From: VRUE01 sp963695835
GTDB taxonomy: Bacteria > Actinomycetota > Thermoleophilia > Solirubrobacterales > 70-9
Direction of reading: 5' to 3'
NCBI GenBank assembly: GCA_963695835.1
Contig: CAVOHR010000001.1
Span: 806,001-870,000, forward strand
Length of the DNA: 64,000 bases
Shown here: piece after piece, positions 7,556 through 15,645 of the stretch
Position numbering within the stretch: the stretch's first letter is position 1
Layout of the letters: every line of letters starts with the position of its first letter
The notes under the pieces: generated by a model
The model's input: only the letters and a program-made list of their open reading frames with translations
Told to the model about the DNA's origin: nothing
The model's database searches: none
Translations under genes and position numbers: made by a program

Positions 7556-7890
7556 CTATGACACAAGGGGATTCCGCTGAAGAATGGTCTTCGACGGCAT
7601 TGCTTCCTTGCGAAGGTCGATGGGGTCGAGCCGGGTCTTCTTGGCGAGCTTCTCGAGGAACTGATCTGGGTGATGGCCTCCGCCGGTGCGGCCCGCGAGT
7701 CGCCAGACCTGGGGCTTGCGAGGTGTGGTGCGAGCAGCGATGTCAACGCCAACAACAGCTCCCAATCGTCGAATTCCGGCAAACGAGGGTCGATGTCGCC
7801 GATGAAGACCAGCTCGACGCCTGAGAGATACGGCTTCGCCTGCTCGATGATCGGCGCGGGGTAGTTGTGGTCGAGCGCGAACAGGGCCAC
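7556..7890 (-). pseudogene. PIN-like toxin gene with an internal deletion and frameshift
   Basis: GTG 7890 opens ALFALDHNYPAPIIEQAKPY, then GDIDPRLPEFDDWELLLAL, the N-terminal half of a PIN-like family that begins FALDHNFP and has a DDWELLLAL motif. Sense then switches frame to RTTPRKPQVWRLAGRTGGG and HHPDQFLEKLAKKTRLDPID, which resembles that family's C-terminal end. The middle portion expected of the family is missing, so the gene carries a deletion plus frame change and is almost certainly inactive. It follows a decayed antitoxin gene by 18 bp. Confidence 0.65.
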
Positions 7891-7908
7891 GTCGCTCGCC
7901 TCCGCCGC

Positions 7909-8280
7909 CTACGCCGCAGCGGCTACCGGTTCCAGGTTTCTCGCGAGCTGGTTCTCTAGATCAAGCGCCTGATTGATCGCCGCTCGGTCGAAGCTCGGAT
8001 AGAGCCGGTAGACCTTCTCTTTGCTGATCCGTAACTGTTCAGGTGGTGCCGGCCCAGCAACCAACCCAGCGCCGGTATGGGGCGAGCAGGCGCGATGTGG
8101 CCTTGATCGTCTGCGATCAGCTCACGCCGAATCTCGAAGATGGACTCATGGGCAATCGTCGCCGTTTTGAGTGAAGTAGCGCAGGAAGGGCTCGCGCGGC
8201 TTCACCGCGACGATCAGGCCGTCGGGCTCGCATACCGCCGTCTTGTCATCGGGCGGATGCTGCCATGCCCAGATAACCCG
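7909..8280 (-). pseudogene. Decayed antitoxin-like gene upstream of the PIN-like toxin
   Basis: Fragments in shifting minus-strand frames: LIVAVKPREPFLRYF (about 8220-8165), then HESIFEIRRELIADDQGHIA and RPIPALGWLLGRHHL (about 8150-8042), then EQLRISKEKVYRLYPSFDRA, INQALDLENQLARNL to a stop at 7909-7911. The last pieces join into one plausible protein if single-base changes near 8042 and 8165 are undone. Position immediately upstream of the PIN-like toxin and the DNA-binding look of the central segment suggest its antitoxin. Identification is by context and pattern only. Confidence 0.5.
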
Positions 8281-8287
8281 CGAGTGC

Positions 8288-8323
8288 TACAAACTGTCGG
8301 CCTGAATCCCGTACAATGTCCGG
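8288..8323 (+). promoter_or_regulatory. Probable promoter/operator of tacAT
   Basis: A TACAAT box at 8312-8317 lies 9 nt before the antitoxin ATG. TACAAACTGTCGG (8288-8300) and TACAATGTCCGG (8312-8323) are near-copies 24 bp apart, suitable as tandem operator sites for a ribbon-helix-helix antitoxin. Confidence 0.45.
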
Positions 8324-8326
8324 GTC

Positions 8327-8596
8327 ATGGAGCCAGCCACAACTCCCAAGACTCGGAGAATCGAAGTTAGGCTCAGCGACGAGGAGCGCGAGCTCGATGC
8401 CGCTGCCGCTTCCGCGCTCGGTGAGAGCCTGAGCGATTTCTTCCGCCGCGCCGCCCAGGCGCGGGCCCAGGAGGTGCTCGCCGATCAGCGCACGATTGCG
8501 CTCAGCGACGAGGAGGCGACGCGCTTCCTCCAGGCGCTTGAGGCGCCCGACGAGGGCACGGTCGCCCGGCTCGAAGATCTCCGCCGCCGCGCGTGA
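8327..8596 (+). CDS. tacA: TacA-family (DUF1778) antitoxin
   Basis: 89 residues. The N-terminal ribbon-helix-helix segment (RRIEVRLSDEERELDAAAAS, then SLSDFFRRAAQARAQEVL) is typical of DUF1778, and the C-terminal tail (LSDEEATRFLQALEAPDEGT) is the toxin-wrapping part. It overlaps the GNAT toxin by 4 bp (GTGA), so both are made from one transcript. In characterised TacAT pairs the antitoxin neutralises an acetyltransferase that modifies aminoacyl-tRNA and represses its own promoter. A diverged remnant of the same gene lies at 2139-2272. Confidence 0.9.
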   Translation: MEPATTPKTRRIEVRLSDEERELDAAAASALGESLSDFFRRAAQARAQEVLADQRTIALSDEEATRFLQALEAPDEGTVARLEDLRRRA

Positions 8597-9111
8597 GCGA
8601 AGAGGCCGCGCTCACCGAGCGCTACGACCCAGCGCGCCACGACGTGGCGGGCTTTGCCTGCGGCAAGGAGGCGCTCGACCGCTGGCTGCACCGTTACGCA
8701 GGCCAGGGTGAGCGACGCGACGCGACACGGACTTTCGTCGCGACCAATGAGCGCGACGCGGTGCGTGGCTACTACACGCTCGTGGCCGGTCAGCTTGAGC
8801 ACGAGAAGGCGACCGAGGCCGTCCGCAAGGGCCTCTCCCGGCACTTTCCGATTCCAGCGGCGATCCTCGCCCGCCTCGCCGTCGACGCGCGTAGCCAGGG
8901 ACAGGGACTCGGCACGAGCCTGCTCGACGACGCGCTGGAGCGGGTATGTCGAGCCGCGCGGGAGGTCGCTGTGCGAGCGGTGATCGTGCACGCGATCGAC
9001 GACGCGGCGGCGGGCTTCTACGAGCGCTTCGGCTTTCGCAGCGTCAGCGCGGCGCCCCGGAGCCTGATGGTGACGCCGGCCGAGCTCCGCGAGGCCGGCT
9101 ACGGGCGATAG
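8593..9111 (+). CDS. tacT: TacT-family GNAT acetyltransferase toxin
   Basis: 172 residues from a GTG overlapping the antitoxin stop. The GNAT acetyl-CoA site is visible as LAVDARSQGQGLGTSLLDDA (about 96-115, containing the Q-x-x-G-x-G-x loop), followed by VRAVIVHAIDDAAAGFYERF and GFRS, the usual C-terminal half with a Tyr in the catalytic region. The family acetylates the amino group of charged tRNA and blocks translation. The partner antitoxin is directly upstream. The reading frame looks intact and active. Confidence 0.9.
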   Translation: MSEEAALTERYDPARHDVAGFACGKEALDRWLHRYAGQGERRDATRTFVATNERDAVRGYYTLVAGQLEHEKATEAVRKGLSRHFPIPAAILARLAVDARSQGQGLGTSLLDDALERVCRAAREVAVRAVIVHAIDDAAAGFYERFGFRSVSAAPRSLMVTPAELREAGYGR

Positions 9112-9192
9112 ACGTGGCTGTGCCGCTCGGCCTTGCGCGCTGGCTGACGGGCGAGCGTTGCGGTCCTGTGTCGCCGCTACTGTGCGCCTTTC

Positions 9193-12100
9193 ATGCCTGG
9201 CGCGATCGACGAATTGAGCGAGATCGATCTGTCGGAGGTCAGAGAAGAGGTCGGGTCGAGGTCGTTCGACCGCGGGCGCACCTACGCTCGCGCCCAGCGG
9301 GTCGTCGCCGTCGATTGGGACCCAAGCGATCTGACGCTGAGGGGCACGGTCGTCGGCACCGCGCCCTACGTCACGACCGCCTACCTCGCCGAGGTCGACC
9401 GGGGCCTCGTCTTCGACGGCGGGGAATGCACGTGCCCGGTGGGATACGACTGCAAGCACGTCGCCGCGATCGTGATCGCGGTGGCCGAGGAACGCGTCTC
9501 CATCCCGGGCGCCCGGAGCGCCGCCCGGTCCCGCCCGACCTCGTCCGGCGCCCCGCTGTGGGAGCTGTCGCTGCGGGAGCTGATCGACGCACCCGCGCTG
9601 GCGGGCAAGCGGCCGCTCGCCGTCGAGCTCTCCCTGCGGTCGGGTCACAGCGGGCCGCAGCTGATGGCGCGTCTGATGCGCCCCGGAGCGCGCGGCGGCT
9701 GGGTCAACGGCTCGCTCTCCTGGAACGGGCTCGACTCGTGGCAGGTTCGCGACGGCGAGTTCCGCTCCGACCACCTGGCGCTCGCCCGCGAGTTGCACGC
9801 CGTTTACCGAGCCCACGCGGGCTCCTACTACAACTACGGCTACAACGGCGACCGCGCGATCGACCTGAGCGCCTTCGACAGCCCCCAGCTGTGGTCGCTG
9901 CTCGACGAGGCGGCGCGGATCGAGCTGCGGCTCATCCACGACCTGCCGGGTTTCGGCGAGCTGCCGCCCTACGAGCGCGGCGAGCTGGTCCTCGACGTGA
10001 GCCGCGACGGCAAGCGGGGCTCGGTCGCGACCGCGGTGATCCGCCTCGGCGGCGAAGAGGACGCAGCCAGGCTTGAGCCGCTGCTCTTCCTCGGCTCAGG
10101 CGGGCACGGCGTCCTCTGCGCCGAGCGCGGCGAGGGCGTCGAGACGGCCGAGGGCCCCGATCGAGACGATCCCGAGTTCGCGCGGCGGCGACTGCGCCTC
10201 GTGCGCCTCGCAAGGTCCGCTCCGCCGCAGCTGCAGCGGATGGTGCTCGACGGCGAGCGGCTCGAGATCCCGGCTAGCGAGCTCGACCGGTTCGCCGTCG
10301 AGATCTGCCCCGCGCTGCGCCACGTCGCCACGGTCTCCTCGTCAGACGGGTCGTTCGCGCCGCCCGAGATCTCGGAGCCGGCGCTCGTGCTGCGGGCAAG
10401 CTACGACGCCGGGCACGCCCTCGAGCTCGACTGGGCGTGGGCCTACCGGATCGGCTCGCAGACGCGACAGGTGCCGCTCGGGATCGGCACGGCCGCCCCC
10501 GGCTTCCGCGATCGCCGCGCCGAGCGCGCGATCCTTGCCGAGACCGTGCTCACCGGGACCGGCCTCGAGCGCCTCGGCCTCCTCGATGCGGCGGCCCGGC
10601 CGGCGGAGGCGCCCGCGGTCTCGCTCGCCGGGATCGAGACGATGCGCCTGACGACCGAGGTGCTGCCGCGGCTGGAGGAACACGGAGTCGCCGTCGAGGT
10701 CGTGGGAGAGCCGGCCGACTACCGCGACGTCAGCGACTCGCTGACGATCGGTGTCTCGACCGCCGAGATCGCCGGCGAGAGCGACTGGTTCGACCTCGGC
10801 GTGACGATCGGCGTCGACGGCCGCGAGCTGCGGTTCGCCGACGTGTTCGTCGCCCTGGCGAGTGGCGAGTCGCACCTGTTGCTCGACGACGGCGCCCACC
10901 TCTCACTCGAGGATCCCCGTCTCGAGTCGTTGCGGCAGCTGATCGTGGAGGCGCAGGCGCTCGCCGACTCCCCGTCGGCGCCGCTGCGGATCAGCCGCTA
11001 CCAGGCCGGGCTGTGGGCCGAGCTCGCCGCGCTCGGCGTCGTCACCGAGCAGGCCGAGGCCTGGCGGCGCCAGGCCGGCGCGCTGCTCGAGCTCGACGAG
11101 GTCGCCGGCCACGACCCGCCGGCCGCGCTGGAGGCCGAGCTGCGTCCGTACCAGCGCGACGGGTTCGGCTGGCTGGCGTCGCTGTGGGAGCTGGGGCTTG
11201 GCGGCATCCTCGCCGACGACATGGGGCTCGGCAAGACGCTGCAGGCGCTGGCGATGGTCTGCCACGCTCGCGAGCGCGATCCCGGCGTCGGCCCGTTCCT
11301 GGTCGTCGCGCCGACGAGCGTCGTCTCGAACTGGGTCGGCGAGGCGGCGAGATTCACCCCCGAGCTCGCGGTCAGCGCGGTCACCGACACGCTGAGGAAG
11401 TCCGGCCGCTCGATCGACGACCTCGCGGCCGCCGACGTCGTGGTGACGACGTACACGCAGTTCCGGCTCGACGTGGAGGCCTATCGCGAGGTGGAGTGGG
11501 CGGGCCTCGTCCTCGACGAGGCGCAGGCTGTCAAGAACCACCAGTCGAAGACGTACAAGTGCGTCCGCGAGCTGGCGGCGCCGTTCAAGCTCGCCGTCAC
11601 CGGAACGCCGATGGAGAACAACCTGACCGAGCTGTGGTCGCTGCTCTCGATCACGGCGCCGGGGCTCTTCCCGGACCCGAAGCGGTTCGCCGAGCAGTAC
11701 GCGCGGCCGATCGAACGCGAGGGCGACGGCGAGCGGCTCGCGCGCCTGCGGCGCAGGATCAAGCCCCTGATCAAGCGCCGCACCAAGGAGCTCGTCGCTG
11801 CCGACCTGCCGCCGAAGCAGGAGCAGACGCTCGAGGTCGATCTCCACGCGCGTCACCGCAAGCTCTACGAGACTCGGTTGCAGCGCGAGCGGCAGAAGAT
11901 CCTCGGCCTGGTCGACGACTTCGACCGTAACCGGTTCACGATCCTGCGCTCGATCACGCTCCTGCGCCAGCTCAGCATCGATCCCAGCCTCGTCGACGAG
12001 GCTCACGACGACGTTCCCTGCGCGAAGCTCGCCGCGCTGGTCGAGCAGCTCGGCGAGGTGATCGGCGGCGGCCACCGAGCGCTCGTCTTCAGCCAGTTCA

Positions 12101-12576
12101 CGAGCTTCCTGGCCAAGGTCCGCGACCGTCTCGACCGTGAGGGGATCGACTACTGCTACCTCGACGGGCGCACGCGCAAGCGCGACCAGGTGATCGAGCG
12201 GTTCAAGCAGGGCACCGACCCGGTCTTCCTGATCAGCCTCAAGGCGGGCGGCTTCGGCCTCAACCTGACCGAGGCCGATTACTGCTTCCTGCTTGACCCG
12301 TGGTGGAATCCGGCAGCCGAGACGCAGGCGATCGATCGCGCTCACCGGATCGGGCAGACCCGCCCGGTGATCGCCTACCGGATGATCGCCCGTGACACGA
12401 TCGAGGAGAAGGTCGTCGCCCTCGCCCGCCGCAAGGCGGAGCTGTTCAGCGGCGTCATGGACGACGGCGACCTGTTCGCCGGCAGCCTTACGGCCGACGA
12501 CGTCCGCGGGCTCCTGGAGGAGCCGGCGCGCGAGCATCGCGGGCAGGCAGGCGAGGCGCTTGCCGAAGCGGCGTAA
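9193..12576 (+). CDS. SWIM zinc-finger SNF2-family helicase
   Basis: 1127 residues. A SWIM motif near residues 77-92 (CTCPVGYDCKHVAAI) is followed by a long central region. The Swi2/Snf2 ATPase begins at about 650, with the nucleotide-binding loop ADDMGLGKT (~675), DEAQ box LVLDEAQAVKNHQSK (~774) and TGTPMENN (~806). The C-terminal helicase lobe has VFSQFTSFL (~962), SLKAGGFGLNLTEADY (~1015) and DRAHRIGQTRP (~1050). It belongs to the bacterial SNF2 group with an N-terminal SWIM finger, ATP-driven DNA translocases. A TACTGT box lies 9 nt before the ATG. No methylase or nuclease partner is adjacent, so it is not visibly part of a DISARM-like system. Confidence 0.92.
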   Translation: MPGAIDELSEIDLSEVREEVGSRSFDRGRTYARAQRVVAVDWDPSDLTLRGTVVGTAPYVTTAYLAEVDRGLVFDGGECTCPVGYDCKHVAAIVIAVAEERVSIPGARSAARSRPTSSGAPLWELSLRELIDAPALAGKRPLAVELSLRSGHSGPQLMARLMRPGARGGWVNGSLSWNGLDSWQVRDGEFRSDHLALARELHAVYRAHAGSYYNYGYNGDRAIDLSAFDSPQLWSLLDEAARIELRLIHDLPGFGELPPYERGELVLDVSRDGKRGSVATAVIRLGGEEDAARLEPLLFLGSGGHGVLCAERGEGVETAEGPDRDDPEFARRRLRLVRLARSAPPQLQRMVLDGERLEIPASELDRFAVEICPALRHVATVSSSDGSFAPPEISEPALVLRASYDAGHALELDWAWAYRIGSQTRQVPLGIGTAAPGFRDRRAERAILAETVLTGTGLERLGLLDAAARPAEAPAVSLAGIETMRLTTEVLPRLEEHGVAVEVVGEPADYRDVSDSLTIGVSTAEIAGESDWFDLGVTIGVDGRELRFADVFVALASGESHLLLDDGAHLSLEDPRLESLRQLIVEAQALADSPSAPLRISRYQAGLWAELAALGVVTEQAEAWRRQAGALLELDEVAGHDPPAALEAELRPYQRDGFGWLASLWELGLGGILADDMGLGKTLQALAMVCHARERDPGVGPFLVVAPTSVVSNWVGEAARFTPELAVSAVTDTLRKSGRSIDDLAAADVVVTTYTQFRLDVEAYREVEWAGLVLDEAQAVKNHQSKTYKCVRELAAPFKLAVTGTPMENNLTELWSLLSITAPGLFPDPKRFAEQYARPIEREGDGERLARLRRRIKPLIKRRTKELVAADLPPKQEQTLEVDLHARHRKLYETRLQRERQKILGLVDDFDRNRFTILRSITLLRQLSIDPSLVDEAHDDVPCAKLAALVEQLGEVIGGGHRALVFSQFTSFLAKVRDRLDREGIDYCYLDGRTRKRDQVIERFKQGTDPVFLISLKAGGFGLNLTEADYCFLLDPWWNPAAETQAIDRAHRIGQTRPVIAYRMIARDTIEEKVVALARRKAELFSGVMDDGDLFAGSLTADDVRGLLEEPAREHRGQAGEALAEAA

Positions 12577-12746
12577 CGCGGGGGCGCTGGGATTCGGGAG
12601 CTGAAGGCCGGCCTGAGCGCGGGAGCCGATGAGCCCGGGTCCTACGCCTGGAACCTCAATCTGCTCTCCTCGTTGGATCGATTCCTACATGCCGACTCGG
12701 TCGGGCTGATCTGACCGACCCTCCCAAGGCAGCGTGGATCTGACTT

Positions 12747-12765
12747 GTACAACTAGTGGTACTCT
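12747..12765 (+). promoter_or_regulatory. Operator/promoter of the Phd/RelE-like pair
   Basis: GTACAACTAGTGGTAC (12747-12762) is a 16-bp palindrome with one mismatched pair. TACTCT (12760-12765) ends 6 nt before the ATG at 12772, making the transcript leaderless. Overlap of palindrome and -10 box is typical of autorepressed TA operons. Confidence 0.55.
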
Positions 12766-12771
12766 TGCCGT

Positions 12772-13128
12772 ATGGCAGCGGCCCGAGGCAAGAACCCGAC
12801 AGCGCTGGGCACGAGCGAGGCGCGACGCAGTTTGCCGCAGCTCGTCAAGAAGGCGTCCTCGCGGCGCAAGCCTTCACTCGACCCCGAGAGCAACGCGATC
12901 CGAATTACGACCAGGGGACAGGAGGGATCGGCGTCGCTGGTCCCCACGGTGGATCTGGTTGCCGCGAAGGATCGGATCGAGGAGCTGGAAGAGGATCTCG
13001 AGAACGCCGGCTTGGCGCTTTTCCTGCAGGAGCGCCTCGAGAAGAGCGACGGCGAGCGGCTGAGCGCCGGCGATTTCCTGACGGAGATCGGGATGGGCGA
13101 GTTCGTTGAGCAGCTCCCCGGAGGCTGA
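12772..13128 (+). CDS. Phd/YefM-like antitoxin
   Basis: 118 residues. SEARRSLPQLVKKAS (about 15-29) matches the N-terminal helix pattern of Phd/YefM antitoxins, followed by strand-like ITTRGQEGSASLVPTVDLVA. An acidic coiled-coil-like helix (AAKDRIEELEEDLENAG) and an acidic C-terminus follow. It overlaps the next gene by 23 bp, and a palindromic operator lies immediately upstream. It is longer than the usual ~85 residues. The role as antitoxin is inferred from the motif and from the RelE-like neighbour. Confidence 0.7.
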   Translation: MAAARGKNPTALGTSEARRSLPQLVKKASSRRKPSLDPESNAIRITTRGQEGSASLVPTVDLVAAKDRIEELEEDLENAGLALFLQERLEKSDGERLSAGDFLTEIGMGEFVEQLPGG

Positions 13129-13480
13129 GCACAAGGTCGAAGCTCTGGCGGAGGCCACGGCCGACGCCAATCGACTGGACGAAGCCCTGAAGCGTCAGGT
13201 CGCGCGCATCGTGGTCGAGCTGCACGGCAACCCGCATCACGGCGAGCTGATGGGGGACAAGCCTCCCCGCGTGCTGAAAGGCTGCCGCAAGGTCCGCTTC
13301 GACGAGCCCGGGTGGAAGAGCAAGCCGCGCTACCGCTTCGTCTACCGCAACGAGCCCGCCGACGGCGCTCCCGCAACGAGCGTCGTCCTGGCAATCGGCC
13401 GCCGCGACCGGATGATCGCCTACGCCAAGGCCGCTCGCCGCGTCAAGGAGCAGGCGGCGCAGGAAGGCCAATCTGGGTAG
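13106..13480 (+). CDS. RelE/ParE-like toxin
   Basis: 124 residues from a TTG at 13106 inside the antitoxin gene. The core reads KRQVARIVVELHGNPHHGEL, CRKVRFDEPGWKSKPRYRFV and TSVVLAIGRRDRMIAYAKAA, giving the helix-strand pattern and Arg/Lys-rich end of RelE-superfamily toxins. RelE members cut mRNA on the ribosome and ParE members poison gyrase; the sequence does not tell which applies. The close overlap with the Phd-like gene supports the TA assignment. The dispersed repeat (copy C) and a hairpin follow directly. Confidence 0.7.
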   Translation: MSSSPEAEHKVEALAEATADANRLDEALKRQVARIVVELHGNPHHGELMGDKPPRVLKGCRKVRFDEPGWKSKPRYRFVYRNEPADGAPATSVVLAIGRRDRMIAYAKAARRVKEQAAQEGQSG

Positions 13481-13499
13481 CAGCCAGCGCCGCCAGCTC

Positions 13500-13546
13500 A
13501 GCCCCGAATCTCGATCCGGTGTCCTTGGCGGACTTCTTTCCCGTAT
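13500..13546 (+). repeat. Dispersed repeat, copy C
   Basis: Third copy of the repeat at 2293 and 4453: CCCCGAATCTCGATCCGG, then TGTCCTTGGCGGACTTC. It is closest to copy B. It starts 20 bp after the RelE-like stop codon. Confidence 0.55.
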
Positions 13547-13550
13547 CAGC

Positions 13551-13576
13551 GGAAACCGCATTGTAGCGCGGTTTCC
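13551..13576 (+). terminator. Hairpin after the TA pair
   Basis: GGAAACCGC (13551-13559) pairs perfectly with GCGGTTTCC (13568-13576) across an 8-nt loop. There is no T-run, so factor-independent termination is uncertain. Confidence 0.4.
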
Positions 13577-14277
13577 AGTGTATTTCAGCGCCCTTCACCT
13601 CGCCGCGTTTCTCGCCTTGGGTACCGCGTTTGGGTACCAACCGTCTGTCAAAGTCGCCTCGGAGACCCTTTGAGAGACGTGGCAACAGCGCGCCCGTCTA
13701 CGGTCTTGGCGGAGATCATCACGTTGCTTGAACGGCCGGAAGCCCTGATTTACAAGGTGCCCGACCCGGTTGCCGACCGGGACGTGCTCACGACGCTGAA
13801 CAGCCCCGTCGATGCGGATGGCCAGCAGTTTGCCGGACGGTTTCATCGACACCAGGAATGGCGCCGCTCTCCCTTGGGCGATCTCTTGCCCGGGCTCGCC
13901 CTGGCAGACCGCTCGTCGTTCGCCGGGTCGCTCAACGTTCGCGCGCGAAAGGCTCTGCACGAGCGTCAACGTCGGTAGCTGGTCGGCACTCTCTCGTTTG
14001 ACGCCCGGCGAGCTTCTCCATGTATCCGGCATCGGTGTTGGAACCGCCGAGGAAATCTTGCGCGTTGCACGCCGGCTACCACTTTCTGGACGTTCTCCAA
14101 CAGCAGCTTTGCTGGAGTCGCACGCGATCGGGCAGATGGCCGAGATCTCCGAGCCCTCCGGTGCCCCCGGCAGGCTCGGCGCAAAGCTCCTGGCGGCCGC
14201 GCGGGAGACGATCGCCACCCACGCCGCTACCTTCAAGACGGCCACGACCTCGCCTGGCTGGCGGCCGAGCTTGCCCG
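13577..14277. other. Long gap with decayed sequence
   Basis: About 700 bp between the TA hairpin and the IS66 tail. It has long but unconvincing frames on both strands, including a 284-codon minus-strand frame rich in Arg, Ser and Pro typical of antisense in high-GC DNA. A plus-strand stretch reads LLHVSGIGVGTAEEILRVAR (about 14010-14070), protein-like but without continuation. A direct repeat TTGGGTACC occurs near 13617 and 13631. I can support no gene. Confidence 0.5.
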
Positions 14278-14454
14278 CTGCGCGAGCGCATCCGAGGACT
14301 GCTTGAGCAGGGCGCCCGCGGTCGCTGGGTAGAGCGCATCTTCTCGGTCCGCGAGACCTGCCGCCCGCAGGAGCGCTCGGCGCTCGCCTACCTGATCGAG
14401 GCGGCGAGCGCCGCCCACCACGGCCAGCCTGCGCCGTCGCTCGTTCCACCGTAG
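14278..14454 (+). pseudogene. C-terminal fragment of an IS66-family transposase
   Basis: The frame reads LRERIRGLLEQGARGRWVER, IFSVRETCRPQERSALAYLI, then EAASAAHHGQPAPSLVPP to the stop. This matches the ends of IS66 transposases (pattern RxVERxxxVxxTCRxQxRxxLxYLxxAxxAxxxGxPxPSLLP). The segment normally lying between LREQI and the RWVER block (including EPTNNxAERALR) is missing, so the fragment also carries an internal deletion. No matching 5' part is seen upstream except a short frame-shifted piece, DLAWLAAELAR. Confidence 0.75.
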
Positions 14455-14469
14455 AGCGCCGTTACTCCC

Positions 14470-14883
14470 TCAGGCCCGGCGCGACCCCGTGAACGGGTAC
14501 GAAAACGGGAGCACCATCGGCTGCATGTAGAGCACGAGGTCATTCTTGAATGTGCGTTCTTGATCGCGGCGCCTCGCATCTTCAAGGCTGAGCTTGCTAA
14601 AGCCCAGCGTGACCAGCACCTCCCATGAAGCAACACCTGGACGAACACTGGTAGGAAAGGTCGTCTGTTCATCCAACCTACGAGCTGGGGGGCCGATAAA
14701 CGACATATCGCCCCACAGCACATTGAGCAAGCTAGGAGACATGAAAAGAGGGAATTTCGTCGGAAAGCACAACAGACCAAAAGACTTCCCGTACCTTCCC
14801 TGTCTCTGTAGACGAATGAGCAGAGGCTCCCTGGGGTGAGCAACCTTTGCCACCAAGGCTACGAGCAAGAAAACAGGTGCCAT
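14470..14883 (-). CDS. Bacterial sugar transferase C-terminal part, separated by a frameshift
   Basis: 137 codons. The sequence APVFLLVALVAKVAHPREPL, LIRLQRQGRYGKSFGLLCF and SPSLLNVLWGDMSFIGPPA is the core of polyprenyl-phosphate sugar-1-phosphate transferases (usual patterns FRQERVGRNGxxF and LPQLWNVLxGDMSLVGPRP), ending VRPGVASWEVL and later DLVLYMQPMVL. Its membrane-entry segment (LLDIGSAFFFLI) lies in the other frame, in the upstream ORF at about 14925-14890. Either translation starts at the internal ATG 14883, or the two ORFs were one protein split by a single-base change near 14885-14895. Catalytic completeness is doubtful. Confidence 0.6.
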   Translation of the reverse strand: MAPVFLLVALVAKVAHPREPLLIRLQRQGRYGKSFGLLCFPTKFPLFMSPSLLNVLWGDMSFIGPPARRLDEQTTFPTSVRPGVASWEVLVTLGFSKLSLEDARRRDQERTFKNDLVLYMQPMVLPFSYPFTGSRRA

Positions 14884-15241
14884 AGCCGATCAGGAAAAAG
14901 AACGCGCTGCCGATGTCTAGCAGTCGCAGAAGAACAGGCCACCAGCGAGCCTCCTTGCCTAGACCAGCTCGGACTGCCGCAATCGACCGCGCTGCTCGCG
15001 GAAGGCCGACGGCATAGCGCATGGCGCTGAGCGGCTTACCGTCGAGAGTTTCAAGCTCTGCGAGCCAGTCCTGCTCGTAGTCCGCCGCCAGATCGTCGGG
15101 AAGAAGACGCGCGGCATCTTTCACCCTGCGAATCGTGTAGTCGGGGATCGAGCCCTTGACTTGCTGACCAACAAGCATCCCTATCGCTTGCTTGAGGAAC
15201 CACAGAAGAACTGCCCCGAGGACTAGAAGGGGAAGACTCAC
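14732..15241 (-). CDS. PadR-linked membrane protein, N-terminal part of the split sugar-transferase fusion
   Basis: The GTG at 15241 overlaps the PadR stop (GTGA). A membrane segment (SLPLLVLGAVLLWFLKQAIG) is followed by DAARLLPDDLAADYEQDWLA and LSAMRYAVGLPRAAR, a pattern I associate with actinobacterial proteins encoded next to PadR regulators. Then LLDIGSAFFFLIG begins a sugar-transferase-type membrane helix. After that the frame departs from sense, while the neighbouring frame continues with the sugar transferase. The last ~50 codons (to 14732) are therefore probably out of frame. As an intact fusion it would be an inner-membrane transferase with a regulatory N-terminus. Confidence 0.6.
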   Translation of the reverse strand: MSLPLLVLGAVLLWFLKQAIGMLVGQQVKGSIPDYTIRRVKDAARLLPDDLAADYEQDWLAELETLDGKPLSAMRYAVGLPRAARSIAAVRAGLGKEARWWPVLLRLLDIGSAFFFLIGYGTCFLARSLGGKGCSPQGASAHSSTETGKVREVFWSVVLSDEIPSFHVS

Positions 15242-15573
15242 GGAAAAGCCCCCCCGGGGTGGAGAACGGGCTTCACCGCCGTTAGCTTCTTCTCTGATCG
15301 GCCGTGAGCGGCGAGTACCTTCTGCGCTTCCGACTGTCCTACCCCGGTGAGCCAATACAGACGGCGACGCGGTCGTCCCTCCTCGCTCGGATCAATCTCC
15401 TCCCGTGCCGAGCCTAGCCAACCCTCTGCTTGTAGCCGGTGCAGCAGGGGGTAGATCGTGCCGCTGCGCAATTCGGCGCGGCTCATTAGCTCAAGCCCGT
15501 ACCACCTGCCCTCTGGCACGGCTACCAGAACCTCAAGAAGCCGAATGGTCTGCTTGGTGATTCGCTGTGGCAT
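15238..15573 (-). CDS. PadR-family transcriptional regulator
   Basis: 111 residues. The winged-helix pattern of PadR is clear: LEVLVAVPEGRWYGLELMSR, SGTIYPLLHRLQAEGWL, then GRPRRRLYWLTGVGQSEAQK. PadR proteins repress small operons, usually including their own. A palindrome, ACATAGCTATGT, lies over the promoter just upstream and is the likely operator. The downstream gene overlaps by 4 bp, so the regulator probably controls the PadR-linked membrane or sugar-transferase gene. Confidence 0.9.
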   Translation of the reverse strand: MPQRITKQTIRLLEVLVAVPEGRWYGLELMSRAELRSGTIYPLLHRLQAEGWLGSAREEIDPSEEGRPRRRLYWLTGVGQSEAQKVLAAHGRSEKKLTAVKPVLHPGGAFP

Positions 15574-15579
15574 GATCTT

Positions 15580-15607
15580 ATTCTACATAGCTATGTCGAA
15601 CAAGCAA
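15580..15607 (-). promoter_or_regulatory. Promoter and palindromic operator of the PadR operon
   Basis: On the minus strand TTGCTT (15607-15602) and TAGAAT (15585-15580) are spaced 16 bp, with the ATG 6 nt after the -10 box. The perfect 12-bp palindrome ACATAGCTATGT (15585-15596), extended to TTC/GAA on each side, fills the spacer, well placed for repression. Confidence 0.65.
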
Positions 15608-15645
15608 GTCCTCTGCCAGAGAAGTTGGACAGCCCAAAATGACAC

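Noticed and set aside
10903..12537. Long minus-strand frames over the SNF2 helicase
   Set aside because: Typical GC-rich antisense open frames; the plus-strand protein has all helicase motifs.
9193..12576. SNF2 helicase as part of a DISARM- or Dnd-type defence system
   Set aside because: No methylase, DUF1998, PLD or dnd-like partner is adjacent; only a TacAT pair is upstream.
13595..14449. 284-codon minus-strand frame
   Set aside because: Arg/Ser/Pro-rich, no motif, and antisense to the IS66 fragment.
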